Below are positions 8,947 through 16,599 of a stretch of 47,007 nt of DNA, in pieces. The notes below the pieces were generated by a model. The model worked only from the letters and a program-made list of their open reading frames with translations, was not told the DNA's origin and searched no databases. Made by a program: the position numbers and the translations under genes. The stretch is from NCBI GenBank assembly GCA_964573715.1, contig CAZNKR010000009.1, positions 1 to 47,007 on the forward strand. Reading direction: 5' to 3'. Within the stretch, counting starts at the first letter, position 1. Each line of letters begins with the position of its first letter. The DNA is from SVEL01 sp964573715. GTDB lineage: Bacteria > Bacillota > Clostridia > Lachnospirales > Lachnospiraceae.

Positions 8947-10266
8947 ATGAAAAAAGTTGTAAAATTTGGTGGCAGCTCATTAGCAAGCGCTGAGCAGTTT
9001 AAAAAGGTAGGAAATATTATTCGTGCAGACGAAGGAAGAAGATATGTAGTTCCATCTGCTCCTGGTAAAAGATTTGGCAATGACAATAAGGTAACAGATA
9101 TGTTATATCATTGTTATGCTTTATCTGAGGCTGGAAAAAGCTTTAAGGACGAATTAAAGAAAATAAAAGAAAGATATAATGAAATTATTGATGGATTAGG
9201 TCTTAAATTATCTCTTGATGATGAGTTTGTAACAATTGAACAACAGTTTGGAGCAAAAGCAGGTAGTGACTATGCAGCATCTAGAGGAGAATATCTTAAT
9301 GGTATTATAATGGCAAATTATCTAGGATATGAATTTATAGATTCAGCAACAGTTATTTTCTTTGATAAAAACGGACATTTTGATGCTGCAACAACTAATG
9401 AAGTTTTATCTGCAAAGCTTGCTGGTATAGAAAAAGCAGTTGTTCCAGGATTTTACGGTGCATATTCTGATGGAAAGGTTAAAACCTTTTCAAGAGGTGG
9501 TTCTGATATCACCGGTTCCATTGTTGCAAAAGCTGTTAAAGCTGATTTATATGAAAACTGGACAGATGTTTCAGGCTTTTTAGTAGCAGATCCAAGAATT
9601 ATTAATAATCCAGAAGTAATTACAACTATAACATATAAGGAATTAAGAGAGCTTTCGTATATGGGAGCTACTGTACTTCACGAGGAAGCTATTTTCCCTG
9701 TAAGAAAAGAAGGAATTCCAATTAATATTAGAAATACAAATAAACCAGAAGATCCAGGTACAATGATTGTTGAAAGCACATGCAAGCAGTCTAAATACGT
9801 TATTACAGGTATTGCTGGTAAAAAGGGCTTTGTTTCTATCAATATTGAAAAGGATATGATGAACTCTGAAATCGGTTTTGGCAGAAAAGTTCTTGAGGCA
9901 TTTGAAAAACAAGGAATATCTTTTGAACATGTACCATCAGGAATTGATACAATGACTGTTTATGTTCATCAGCCAGAATTTGAAGGTAAAGAACAGCAGG
10001 TACTAGCCGAAATACACAGACTTACAAGTCCAGATTCCATTGAAATTGAATCAGAATTAGCACTTATTGCAGTTGTTGGTAGAAGTATGAAGTCTACTAA
10101 GGGAACAGCAGGTAGAATCTTCTCAGGTCTTGCTCATGCCAATGTAAATGTAAAGATGATTGATCAGGGTTCTTGTGAGCTTAATATTATTATTGGTGTT
10201 AAGAATTCTGATTTTGAAAAAGCTATTAAAGCCATTTATGACTTGTTTGTAGTTACTCAATTGTAA
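8947..10266 (+). CDS. lysC: aspartate kinase
   Basis: Phosphorylates aspartate, the committed step to lysine/diaminopimelate, threonine and methionine. The amino-acid kinase domain starts with VVKFGGSSLA, and KTFSRGGSDITGSIVA and VSGFLVADPR mark the active site. Two C-terminal ACT domains (about residues 295-360 and 375-439) indicate allosteric control by end-product amino acids. The ATG at 8947 (439 aa) has GAAAGGA at 8931-8937; the frame is open from 8893. Monocistronic, ended by a strong hairpin. Confidence 0.93.
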   Translation: MKKVVKFGGSSLASAEQFKKVGNIIRADEGRRYVVPSAPGKRFGNDNKVTDMLYHCYALSEAGKSFKDELKKIKERYNEIIDGLGLKLSLDDEFVTIEQQFGAKAGSDYAASRGEYLNGIIMANYLGYEFIDSATVIFFDKNGHFDAATTNEVLSAKLAGIEKAVVPGFYGAYSDGKVKTFSRGGSDITGSIVAKAVKADLYENWTDVSGFLVADPRIINNPEVITTITYKELRELSYMGATVLHEEAIFPVRKEGIPINIRNTNKPEDPGTMIVESTCKQSKYVITGIAGKKGFVSINIEKDMMNSEIGFGRKVLEAFEKQGISFEHVPSGIDTMTVYVHQPEFEGKEQQVLAEIHRLTSPDSIEIESELALIAVVGRSMKSTKGTAGRIFSGLAHANVNVKMIDQGSCELNIIIGVKNSDFEKAIKAIYDLFVVTQL

Positions 10267-10281
10267 TTTTTTCATTGATTT

Positions 10282-10308
10282 GAAAGGACTGTTAATAACA
10301 GTCCTTTC
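10282..10308 (+). terminator. terminator of the aspartate kinase gene
   Basis: An 11-bp stem AAAGGACTGTT/AACAGTCCTTT with a three-base loop, followed by a short T-rich stretch, 16 bases past the stop codon. Confidence 0.8.
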
Positions 10309-10443
10309 TTTAAATTAGGCTTGTATTAATAAGCAACTTATTTTATTATCAATTAGAGATATATGTAAAAACCTGTCATTCTATTGGATTAGGTACGGTA
10401 AACACATCTTAGTTTGTTTAGAATGAGAATAAAAGGAGAAAAA

Positions 10444-10992
10444 ATGGAACAGCAATATTCATTAAAGGAAAGATTTTTTGGACATCTAAAAACAATTAAT
10501 ACTCATAAGCTTATGGTTATGAAGCATTGTTTTAAATGTGGCTTATATAAGCAAGGTTTGATTCATGATTTATCCAAATATACACCTACCGAATTTATTC
10601 CTGGTGTTAAATATTTTCAAGGGGATAGAAGTCCAAATAATGCGCAGCGTGAAGTTGAAGGTTGTTCAAAGGCTTGGTTACATCATAAAGGCAGGAATAA
10701 GCATCATTTCGAGTATTGGATTGATTATCCTGTAAATAAGGAGCATGGACTAGCTGGTATGCCTATGCCTGTAAATTATATTGTTGAGATGTTTTGTGAT
10801 CGCGTAGCAGCTTGTAAAATATACAATAAAGAAAAATATACAAATGGTGATGCCTTAAATTATTTTCTAAAAGGTAGAGGTCACTATGTTATGGACCCTA
10901 AAGCAGAGGATTTGCTTTATAAGCTACTAAAAATGTTAGAAGAACACGGTGAAGATTATACATTTGCATATATTCGTAAAAAAGTTTTATAA
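10444..10992 (+). CDS. DUF5662 family protein
   Basis: A 182-residue soluble protein matching the DUF5662 family from memory. Its function is unknown. Histidine-rich motifs could bind metal: HTHKL-like NTHKLMVMKH, LIHDLSKYTP, and LHHKGRNKHHFEYW. The HDLSK motif is reminiscent of HD-domain hydrolases, but this is only a resemblance. The ATG at 10444 has AAAAGGAG just upstream; the frame is open from 10414. It ends 17 bases before agmatine deiminase on the same strand, so co-transcription with putrescine synthesis is likely. Confidence 0.72.
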   Translation: MEQQYSLKERFFGHLKTINTHKLMVMKHCFKCGLYKQGLIHDLSKYTPTEFIPGVKYFQGDRSPNNAQREVEGCSKAWLHHKGRNKHHFEYWIDYPVNKEHGLAGMPMPVNYIVEMFCDRVAACKIYNKEKYTNGDALNYFLKGRGHYVMDPKAEDLLYKLLKMLEEHGEDYTFAYIRKKVL

Positions 10993-11009
10993 GAGGAGAT
11001 AAGAAAGTC

Positions 11010-12110
11010 ATGAGAATATTAGATTCTATTCCAAAGACTGATGGATTTAATATGCCAGCAGAGTATGAGAAACATTATGGATGTTTTATTATTTGGCCGG
11101 AAAGACCAGATTCATGGCAGTATGGAGCCGTAGCTGCAAGAAAAGCATTTGCAAAAGTAGCTATAGCAATTTCAAAGAGTGAAAAGGTTATAGTTTTTGC
11201 CAGCTCTGCGCAGTATGATACTGCAAGAGAAATGCTTCCCTTTAATATCAAGGTGTGTGAAATGAGTAGCAATGATGCATGGGCAAGGGATTATTGCCCT
11301 GTGTTTGTAAAAAACAACCAAGAAGAATTAAGAGGAGTGGATTTTGGATTTAATGCCTGGGGAGGCTTGCACGACGGTTTATATTTCCCTTGGGATATGG
11401 ATAATAAGCTTGCTAGAAAGGCTTGTGATTTGTTAGATGTTGATGTTTATAATGCAAGAGACTTTATTTTAGAAGGTGGTTCTATTCATGTAGACGGTGA
11501 AGGAACAGCTTTGGTTACAGAAAATTGTTTATTAAGTGCTGGTAGGAATCCAATGCTTGATAAAAATGAAATAGAGGAGAAATTAAAATGTTACCTCGGT
11601 GTTAATAAAGTTATTTGGCTAAAAAGTGGAATATTTAATGATGAAACAAATGAACATGTGGATAATATTGCCGCCTTTGTCAGCCCAGCAAATGTAGTAT
11701 TGGCATGGACTGATGATGAGACTGACCCTCAGTATGCAATGTCTAAAAGCTGTCTTGATATTCTTGAATCAAGCACAGATGCAATGGGTAGAAAAATTAG
11801 GGTTCATAAGCTTCCATTACCAAAACCTATATATATTTCAGAGGAAGAACGTAATGGGCTACTACATATGGATATGGAACCTACTAGAACTGAAAATGAA
11901 AGACTTGCGGCTTCCTATGTGAATTTTTATATCTCTAATGAAGCTATTATTATGCCTGGGTTTAATGATGATAATGATGAAATTGCAAAGAATATATTGA
12001 AAAATTTATTTCCAAGTAGAGAAATAATACAAATTTATGCTAGAGATATTTTAATTGGCGGAGGAAATATTCACTGTATAACTAATCAAATTCCGGCTAG
12101 AAAGGAGTAA
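11010..12110 (+). CDS. aguA: agmatine deiminase
   Basis: Hydrolyses agmatine to N-carbamoylputrescine and ammonia. It is a cytosolic guanidino-group-modifying enzyme of the peptidyl-arginine-deiminase fold. The length of 366 aa is typical. Visible landmarks are the opening PAEYEKHYGCFIIWPERPD, SNDAWARDYCPVF, the EGGSIHVDGEG loop, NEHVDN with the catalytic His, and the nucleophile Cys356 in GGGNIHCITNQ near the C-terminus. An SD AGAGGAG precedes the ATG. The amidase of the next step starts two bases after the stop codon. Confidence 0.95.
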   Translation: MRILDSIPKTDGFNMPAEYEKHYGCFIIWPERPDSWQYGAVAARKAFAKVAIAISKSEKVIVFASSAQYDTAREMLPFNIKVCEMSSNDAWARDYCPVFVKNNQEELRGVDFGFNAWGGLHDGLYFPWDMDNKLARKACDLLDVDVYNARDFILEGGSIHVDGEGTALVTENCLLSAGRNPMLDKNEIEEKLKCYLGVNKVIWLKSGIFNDETNEHVDNIAAFVSPANVVLAWTDDETDPQYAMSKSCLDILESSTDAMGRKIRVHKLPLPKPIYISEEERNGLLHMDMEPTRTENERLAASYVNFYISNEAIIMPGFNDDNDEIAKNILKNLFPSREIIQIYARDILIGGGNIHCITNQIPARKE

Positions 12111-12112
12111 AA

Positions 12113-13030
12113 ATGCGTAAAGTTAAAATTGCTGCCATTCAGATGAATTGCAATAAAAGTGAAAAAAGCATTACTGAGATATTGGAAAATGACCAATTGA
12201 CCCGTAATGTTATTACAGAAAACATACAAACTGCGGAATATTTTGTTAGAGAAGCTGCAAAACAAGGTGCAAATATAATATTACTTCCTGAACTATTTGA
12301 ACTTCCATATTTTTGTCAAGAGAAAAATTATGAATATTATAGACTTGCATCTAAAGTTGATAATAATTTGGCGGTAGGGAATTTTAAAAAGATTGCAAAA
12401 GAATTAGGGGTAGTTATTCCAATTAGTTTTTTTGAAAGAGACATTAATACAACCTACAATTCTATTGCCATGATAGATTCTGATGGTGAAGTGTTAGGAG
12501 TATATAGAAAAATTCATATACCAGATGACCATTTTTATCAGGAGAAATTTTATTTTACTCCAGGTAATCTAGGCTTTAAGGTATGGGAAACAGCCTTTGG
12601 AAAAATTGGTGTTGGCATTTGTTGGGATCAATGGTTTCCAGAAAGTGCAAGAAGTATGGCAAATCTTGGAGCTGAAATACTTATGTATCCAACTGCAATT
12701 GGCTCAGAGCCAATTATTGAGTGCGATTCAATGCCCCATTGGAGAAGATGTATGCAAGGTCATGCTGGGTCGAATTTGATGCCATTAGTAGCAGCTAATA
12801 GAGTGGGAAATGAAATGGTATCACCAAATACAAATAATAATATGCAAGAATCATCTCTAAATTTCTATGGTAGTTCATTTATTACTGATGAAAAAGGAGA
12901 AATTGTTGATGAGATAGATAGAATGAAGGAAGGTTTTATTATTGCTGAATTTGACTTAGATAATGTAGCTGAATTTAGAAATAGTTGGGGGATATATAGG
13001 GATAGAAGACCAGAAACATACATAATTTGA
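12113..13030 (+). CDS. aguB: N-carbamoylputrescine amidase
   Basis: Nitrilase-superfamily enzyme that hydrolyses N-carbamoylputrescine to putrescine, CO2 and ammonia. The Glu-Lys-Cys triad is visible as E60 (LLPELFELPYFCQ), K133 (YRKIHIPD) and C170 (GICWDQWFPE). The FELPYFCQ and WDQWFPE motifs are those of AguB rather than other nitrilases. The helix after the first strand is somewhat longer than usual (about residues 14-40). Coupled to aguA by a two-base gap with the SD (AAAGGAG) inside the end of aguA. Ended by a G:C terminator. Confidence 0.94.
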   Translation: MRKVKIAAIQMNCNKSEKSITEILENDQLTRNVITENIQTAEYFVREAAKQGANIILLPELFELPYFCQEKNYEYYRLASKVDNNLAVGNFKKIAKELGVVIPISFFERDINTTYNSIAMIDSDGEVLGVYRKIHIPDDHFYQEKFYFTPGNLGFKVWETAFGKIGVGICWDQWFPESARSMANLGAEILMYPTAIGSEPIIECDSMPHWRRCMQGHAGSNLMPLVAANRVGNEMVSPNTNNNMQESSLNFYGSSFITDEKGEIVDEIDRMKEGFIIAEFDLDNVAEFRNSWGIYRDRRPETYII

Positions 13031-13049
13031 CAAATGATATATTGAAAAT

Positions 13050-13077
13050 CCCCCCGAAATGGGGGGGCTATTTTTTT
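13050..13077 (+). terminator. terminator of the agmatine operon
   Basis: Six C, a GAAAT loop, seven G and then a T run (CTATTTTTTT), 20 bases past the aguB stop codon. Confidence 0.88.
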
Positions 13078-13134
13078 GGTTGAGTATTGTATTATAACAA
13101 AGTAACGAAATTGTTATAGATTTGCGGCGAAAAA

Positions 13135-13154
13135 CCCACACGCTTGCGTGTGGG
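13135..13154 (+). repeat. left-end hairpin of the IS element
   Basis: CCCACACGC, a TT loop, then GCGTGTGGG: a perfect 9-bp stem. In IS200/IS605 elements such imperfect palindromes near the ends are recognised as single strands by TnpA. Confidence 0.8.
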
Positions 13155-13176
13155 ATGAAAGCCACTTTTCTTTGAC

Positions 13177-13205
13177 TTGAAAAATAGATAGAATATATAT
13201 ATAAT
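13177..13205 (+). promoter_or_regulatory. internal promoter of the IS element
   Basis: TTGAAA (13177-13182), a 17-base spacer and a consensus TATAAT (13200-13205), 35 bases before the first small ORF. It is the only promoter-like match ahead of the four overlapping ORFs. Confidence 0.6.
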
Positions 13206-13240
13206 CTATGTATATGATAAACATAGAAAGGAAATAAACC

Positions 13241-13432
13241 ATGAGTAAGAGTGACTATAATACAAACACACATACAACAGAACAAAATAACCATCACAGG
13301 AATCAAGGAAATCCTAATAATGCCGCACATATAGCGAACAATAATAACCATGCAAATCAGTGTAATCCTAATAATTCAGCATATCATTCAAGTCGTGGAG
13401 GAAATAATAATGGCACGAACCAAAAGCAATAA
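13241..13432 (+). CDS. small Asn/His-rich protein at the head of the IS operon
   Basis: A 63-residue low-complexity protein, about a third Asn with many His, Gln and Thr. I recognise no domain. It contains two copies of an (N/Q)-x-NPNN(A/S)A segment, mirrored by an imperfect direct DNA repeat (13301-13320 and 13355-13374). In its favour are AGAAAGGA upstream of the ATG and a promoter directly ahead. It overlaps the next ORF by 23 bases in another frame. It may be a leader that couples translation rather than a functional protein. Confidence 0.5.
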   Translation: MSKSDYNTNTHTTEQNNHHRNQGNPNNAAHIANNNNHANQCNPNNSAYHSSRGGNNNGTNQKQ

Positions 13433-13589
13433 CGTACAAATCAATATTTCTATTCCCTCTGAATGGAAAACCGAACTTGAAAACCTTGCTCGCATCTATT
13501 CTGTAGAAGAATGCAAGACAATTACCTTTCTTGATTTAATGCGTAGGGGTATTCAGGAAAAATATCAATTAGGAGAACAAAATGATTGA
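13410..13589 (+). CDS. small ribbon-helix-helix-like protein encoded with tnpA
   Basis: A 59-residue protein. After a basic N-terminus, residues about 7-13 (NVQINIS) would form the DNA-binding strand, and IPSEWKTELENLAR and a helix ending in LMRRGIQEKYQ would form the two helices of an Arc/CopG/MetJ-type fold. This is a pattern-based call. GTGGAGG precedes the ATG at 13410; the frame is open from 13350, but no SD supports an earlier start. Its stop overlaps the tnpA start by eight bases, so the two are probably coupled. A role in controlling transposition or the element's promoter is inference. Confidence 0.55.
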   Translation: MARTKSNNVQINISIPSEWKTELENLARIYSVEECKTITFLDLMRRGIQEKYQLGEQND

Positions 13590-13998
13590 AGAACAATATC
13601 ATAGTGCTTCGCATTGTAAATACCTGATACAGTATCACATTATCTGGTGTCCAAAGTTTAGATTTTCGGTATTGAAAGGTAACGTAGAGGATACACTTAA
13701 ACAAATACTACAGGAAATCTGCGATAATTATAACTATCAAATTAAAGCACTTGAAGTGATGCCTGACCATATACATATTTTTATAGATGTTCCACAGACA
13801 GTCGCTCCATGCGATGTTGTAAGAACTCTAAAGAGTATCAGTGCTATCAAATTATTTAAAGTATTTCCGCAATTAAAACAGTTCTATGCAAGATGTGGAT
13901 TATTATGGTCAAGAGGATATTTTGTATCAACGGTCGGACATATAAGCGAAGCTACGGTAATTAAGTATATTGAGGAGCAGAAAAATCATGATGGATGA
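13582..13998 (+). CDS. tnpA: IS200/IS605 family HUH transposase TnpA
   Basis: A Y1 transposase of 138 residues that moves single-stranded DNA by peel-and-paste transposition. The HUH motif is His63-Ile-His65 (MPDHIHIFI), and the single catalytic tyrosine is Tyr129 in the C-terminal helix (VIKYIEEQ). The opening HCKYLIQYHIIWCPKFR is the family signature. It has full length and no disruption, so it should be active. An SD (TAGGAGAA) lies at the end of the preceding small ORF. It overlaps the tnpB start by 11 bases. Confidence 0.95.
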   Translation: MIEEQYHSASHCKYLIQYHIIWCPKFRFSVLKGNVEDTLKQILQEICDNYNYQIKALEVMPDHIHIFIDVPQTVAPCDVVRTLKSISAIKLFKVFPQLKQFYARCGLLWSRGYFVSTVGHISEATVIKYIEEQKNHDG

Positions 13999-15598
13999 AG
14001 AATATATCAAGATTCTGAAACAATTTCATAAATTTTCTGACAGGCATATTTTAGTCGCTGAGACAGATATGCCTTATTCTGATATGCTTAAAGTTGTGAC
14101 TCTTTCTGATAAAATCCGCAAGGCAGGAAACGAACTTGTTGCTCTTATGAGAAAGAATTATGACCAACTTCTACGCACAAAGAGATACCGTAAGCTGCTT
14201 GTTTTGTATGGCAACACCGAAGATAAAACTAAACATAAAAATTTCGCTAATCAGCTCAACGAAATGCAGAAACAATATAATGTCACATGGGATTATTGTA
14301 GAAAATCCATGATTCCAATAGGCAAAAAATATGGCATAGATGCTATTTTTGCCTTAACTAAAGCTGAGGATATTTGGCGAGGTATGGAGAAATGCTTATA
14401 TGGTAATGGTAAAACTATTCATTTCTCGAAATATGGAGAACTGCCATGCATCCGTGCAAAACAGATAAATCGTGGTATGTCGATGTCTGTTAAAGATAAT
14501 AAGTTACAGTTCAAACTTGGTAAGACATATTTTGGAATACAAGTGAACGACAGATTTCAACAGGATGAAGTAAATGCAGTTCTGTCATATCTTGTCGAGC
14601 CTGAGATTATGGGCGACAAAGCAGTCAATACGCTTATGGAAGACGCATATTGTATAGATACATACAGACCATGCTATGCCACTCTTGTACCTAAACTTAT
14701 TCGTGGTAAATACAGAGTATATTTGCATCTCACTATTGAAGGTAAGGCAAAACCTAAATACAACAAGTATGGCAACCTCCGTCATAAGTATGGTAAAGGT
14801 ATTATAGGTGCTGATATTGGTACACAGACTGTTGCGTATACATCCAATACTGAAGTAGGCTTAAAAAATCTTTCAGAGCGTGGCAACAGTATTCAGACTT
14901 CTGAGAGAAAGGAACGTCTGCTTTACCGTGCGATGGACAAGCTAAGACGTGTAACTAATCCGCAAAACTATAATGATGATGGTACTGTTAAAAAAGGTCG
15001 TAAGGCTTGGAAATATTCAAATCATTATAAGAAACTGAAAGCCAAACATTCCGAATTATGTCGTATAAACGCTGTAAACAGACAACTTGCAATAAACGAG
15101 GACGCAAATCATTTACGGAGTCTTGGAGATACATTTGTAACAGAACCGAAAAATGCAAGCAAGCTCATGAAGCGAGTCAAAGAGACTACAAAAAATGATA
15201 AAGGTAAATTCAATAGGAAAAAGCGTTTTGGCAAATCTATAAAAAACAGATGTCCTTCTGGATTTCAGACCACTATAGAAAAGAAATTCAAAGTGACAGG
15301 AGGTACATATATCGAGGTTCCGAATAATTATAGAGCATCGCAATACGACCATACTGCGAATGATTATATCAGGAAGAAATTGTCTGATAGATTGTATAAA
15401 CTTCGGGATGGTACTGAGGTACAGAGAGATTGGTATTCATCATTCTTACTGTATTGCTACGATTATAAAACCAAAGAAATAGATAAAAATAAATGCGTTA
15501 ATGAATTTAAAAGATGTTACGATAAAGAAAAAGCTCTAATTGAATGGATTAAGGCTAATAAGATTAAAATATTAAATAGTGGAATTAAGAAAGCATAA
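13988..15598 (+). CDS. tnpB: TnpB-like RNA-guided nuclease without zinc-ribbon cysteines
   Basis: A 536-residue IS605 OrfB/TnpB-type protein. TnpB proteins are RuvC-like nucleases guided by an RNA from the element's right end; they cut donor sites and help the element persist. RuvC residues are recognisable as D276 (GIIGADIGTQTVAYTS), E386 (DTFVTEPKNASKL) and D481 (VQRDWYSSFL). The region between E386 and D481 aligns with the usual four-cysteine zinc ribbon (LSDRLYK is retained), but none of the cysteines remain: SQYDHTAND and LRDGTEV replace them. It is longer than the usual ~400 aa. GAGGAG at 13972-13977 supports the start at 13988; the frame is open from 13970. Confidence 0.85.
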   Translation: MMDEEYIKILKQFHKFSDRHILVAETDMPYSDMLKVVTLSDKIRKAGNELVALMRKNYDQLLRTKRYRKLLVLYGNTEDKTKHKNFANQLNEMQKQYNVTWDYCRKSMIPIGKKYGIDAIFALTKAEDIWRGMEKCLYGNGKTIHFSKYGELPCIRAKQINRGMSMSVKDNKLQFKLGKTYFGIQVNDRFQQDEVNAVLSYLVEPEIMGDKAVNTLMEDAYCIDTYRPCYATLVPKLIRGKYRVYLHLTIEGKAKPKYNKYGNLRHKYGKGIIGADIGTQTVAYTSNTEVGLKNLSERGNSIQTSERKERLLYRAMDKLRRVTNPQNYNDDGTVKKGRKAWKYSNHYKKLKAKHSELCRINAVNRQLAINEDANHLRSLGDTFVTEPKNASKLMKRVKETTKNDKGKFNRKKRFGKSIKNRCPSGFQTTIEKKFKVTGGTYIEVPNNYRASQYDHTANDYIRKKLSDRLYKLRDGTEVQRDWYSSFLLYCYDYKTKEIDKNKCVNEFKRCYDKEKALIEWIKANKIKILNSGIKKA

Positions 15599-15790
15599 AC
15601 TAAACATTTAGGGAGATTGACTGTACTTCCTTGCTGCAAGACAGAAGTTTACCGCTAATGTGGTCGTTGGACTGCTTGGTAATAAAAGTCCTGATTCAAA
15701 CAGATTTACACTTGTAACTCCAAAGTCTGAAAATGATGTACGATTACAAGCTACACTTGGCAATCAGAACCCCATGGGCTTGCCCGTGGG
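15599..15790 (+). ncRNA. candidate guide (omega/re) RNA region at the IS right end
   Basis: About 190 non-coding bases between the tnpB stop and the end of the right hairpin. In TnpB systems the guide-RNA scaffold is transcribed from exactly this place and the guide is the flanking host DNA. Visible structure includes GGACT/AGTCC (15669-15691) and the terminal 9-bp hairpin (15771-15790). Position and family knowledge support the call; no covariation or expression is available. Confidence 0.45.
15771..15790 (+). repeat. right-end hairpin of the IS element
   Basis: CCCATGGGC, a TT loop, then GCCCGTGGG: 9 bp with one T-G wobble and the same geometry as the left-end hairpin. Confidence 0.8.
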
Positions 15791-15808
15791 AGCAGTCAGA
15801 AATAGTAA

Positions 15809-15837
15809 TTGACAAAACTATATAATGGAAGTATTAT
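15809..15837 (+). promoter_or_regulatory. promoter of the metal-efflux operon
   Basis: TTGACA (15809-15814), a 17-base spacer and TATTAT (15832-15837). The -35 begins only 19 bases after the IS right-end hairpin. Confidence 0.65.
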
Positions 15838-15845
15838 AAAAACAA

Positions 15846-15869
15846 ACATATGAATAAATGCTCATATGT
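15846..15869 (+). promoter_or_regulatory. ArsR/SmtB-type operator
   Basis: Inverted repeat with arms ACATATGA (15846-15853) and TCATATGT (15862-15869); as two 12-mers, 9 of 12 positions are symmetric. It starts nine bases after the -10 and so covers the expected transcription start. The sequence type (ATATGAnnn...TCATAT) is that bound by SmtB/CadC-class repressors. Confidence 0.7.
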
Positions 15870-15920
15870 AATTAGAAAACTAAAAAACAATATTCACATC
15901 ATAGAAGGAAAGGAGTTCAC

Positions 15921-16289
15921 ATGTACAGATATCAGGATAATAGTGATTTAGAATGTGAAGATGCTTGCATTCACTCAGATATAGTTGGTTGTGTATCAAA
16001 TAAAATGCCTGATGATGAGATGCTTTACGATCTAGCAGAGTTTTACAAGGTATTTGGTGATTCTACCAGAATTAAAATATTGTATGCACTATCCTTTGAA
16101 GAAATGTGTGTATGTGATATTAGTGAATTGCTTAAAGTAAGCCAGTCAGCAATATCACATCAGTTAAGGATGCTTAAACAGATGAAACTTGTTAAGTACA
16201 GAAGAGATGGAAAAAGTATTTTCTATTCATTGTCAGATGATCATATTAAAGACATACTAAGTAAAGGTATGGAACATATTTGCGAATAA
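15921..16289 (+). CDS. ArsR/SmtB family metal-sensing repressor (CadC-like)
   Basis: A 122-residue winged-helix repressor that leaves DNA on binding Zn, Cd or Pb. The recognition helix is around LLKVSQSAISHQLRMLK. Two known metal sites can be read. The alpha3N type has C63-V-C65 (EMCVCD) plus N-terminal cysteines at 12, 16 and 24. The alpha5 type is D106-x-H108-x10-H119-xx-E122, exactly the SmtB/CzrA spacing. Keeping both sites resembles CadC/SmtB and suggests a Cd/Zn sensor. It is first in the operon, just after its own operator. GGAAAGGAG precedes the ATG. Confidence 0.93.
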   Translation: MYRYQDNSDLECEDACIHSDIVGCVSNKMPDDEMLYDLAEFYKVFGDSTRIKILYALSFEEMCVCDISELLKVSQSAISHQLRMLKQMKLVKYRRDGKSIFYSLSDDHIKDILSKGMEHICE

Positions 16290-16303
16290 TCGGAGGTAAT
16301 CAT

Positions 16304-16525
16304 ATGGAAAAGATTTATATTATTAAAGAATTAGATTGTGCTCATTGTGCAGAGAAGATGGAACGAGTTATAGGAAAGATAAAGGGAGTAGATAGTGCCA
16401 GCATAAACTTTATGACACAAAAGCTTATTATTGAAGCAAATGAATCTGAATTTGAACGAATTATAGAAGAAGCAAATAAGGCTTGCAAAAAGATAGAAAA
16501 ACAAGTAGAAATTGTGAATGCTTAG
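16304..16525 (+). CDS. stand-alone heavy-metal-associated (HMA) domain protein
   Basis: A 73-residue ferredoxin-like HMA domain with the metal motif DCAHCAEKME (C12, C15). In many Cd/Zn ATPases this domain is fused to the pump's N-terminus; here the pump lacks it and this gene lies directly upstream, so it probably delivers metal to or regulates the pump in trans. CGGAGG at 16291-16296 marks the ATG at 16304; the frame is open from 16280. Confidence 0.88.
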   Translation: MEKIYIIKELDCAHCAEKMERVIGKIKGVDSASINFMTQKLIIEANESEFERIIEEANKACKKIEKQVEIVNA

Positions 16526-16599
16526 AAAAGCAAAATAAATAATTTATACAAATAAAATTATTAGAGATTTTTACTATAGAAAATAAAAGGAGCTAATAT

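Larger units (their letters stand above)
13125..15800 (+). mobile_element. IS200/IS605-type element with four ORFs
   Basis: The element is bracketed by two hairpins of identical design, a 9-bp stem with a TT loop: 13135-13154 at the left and 15771-15790 at the right. There are no terminal inverted repeats or target duplication, as expected for IS200/IS605. Inside, all on the plus strand, are an Asn-rich small ORF, a ribbon-helix-helix-like small ORF, tnpA and tnpB, each overlapping the next. Exact ends cannot be fixed without an empty site, so the borders given are approximate. It sits between the aguB terminator and the metal-efflux promoter. Confidence 0.85.

Noticed and set aside
13135..13154. 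Terminator hairpin for aguB
   Set aside because: It lacks a T tract, lies after an already strong terminator (13050-13077) and matches the geometry of the IS right-end hairpin.
12956..13351. A 131-residue minus-strand ORF over the aguB terminator and IS left end
   Set aside because: It spans a terminator and the IS border, has no SD and resembles no known protein.
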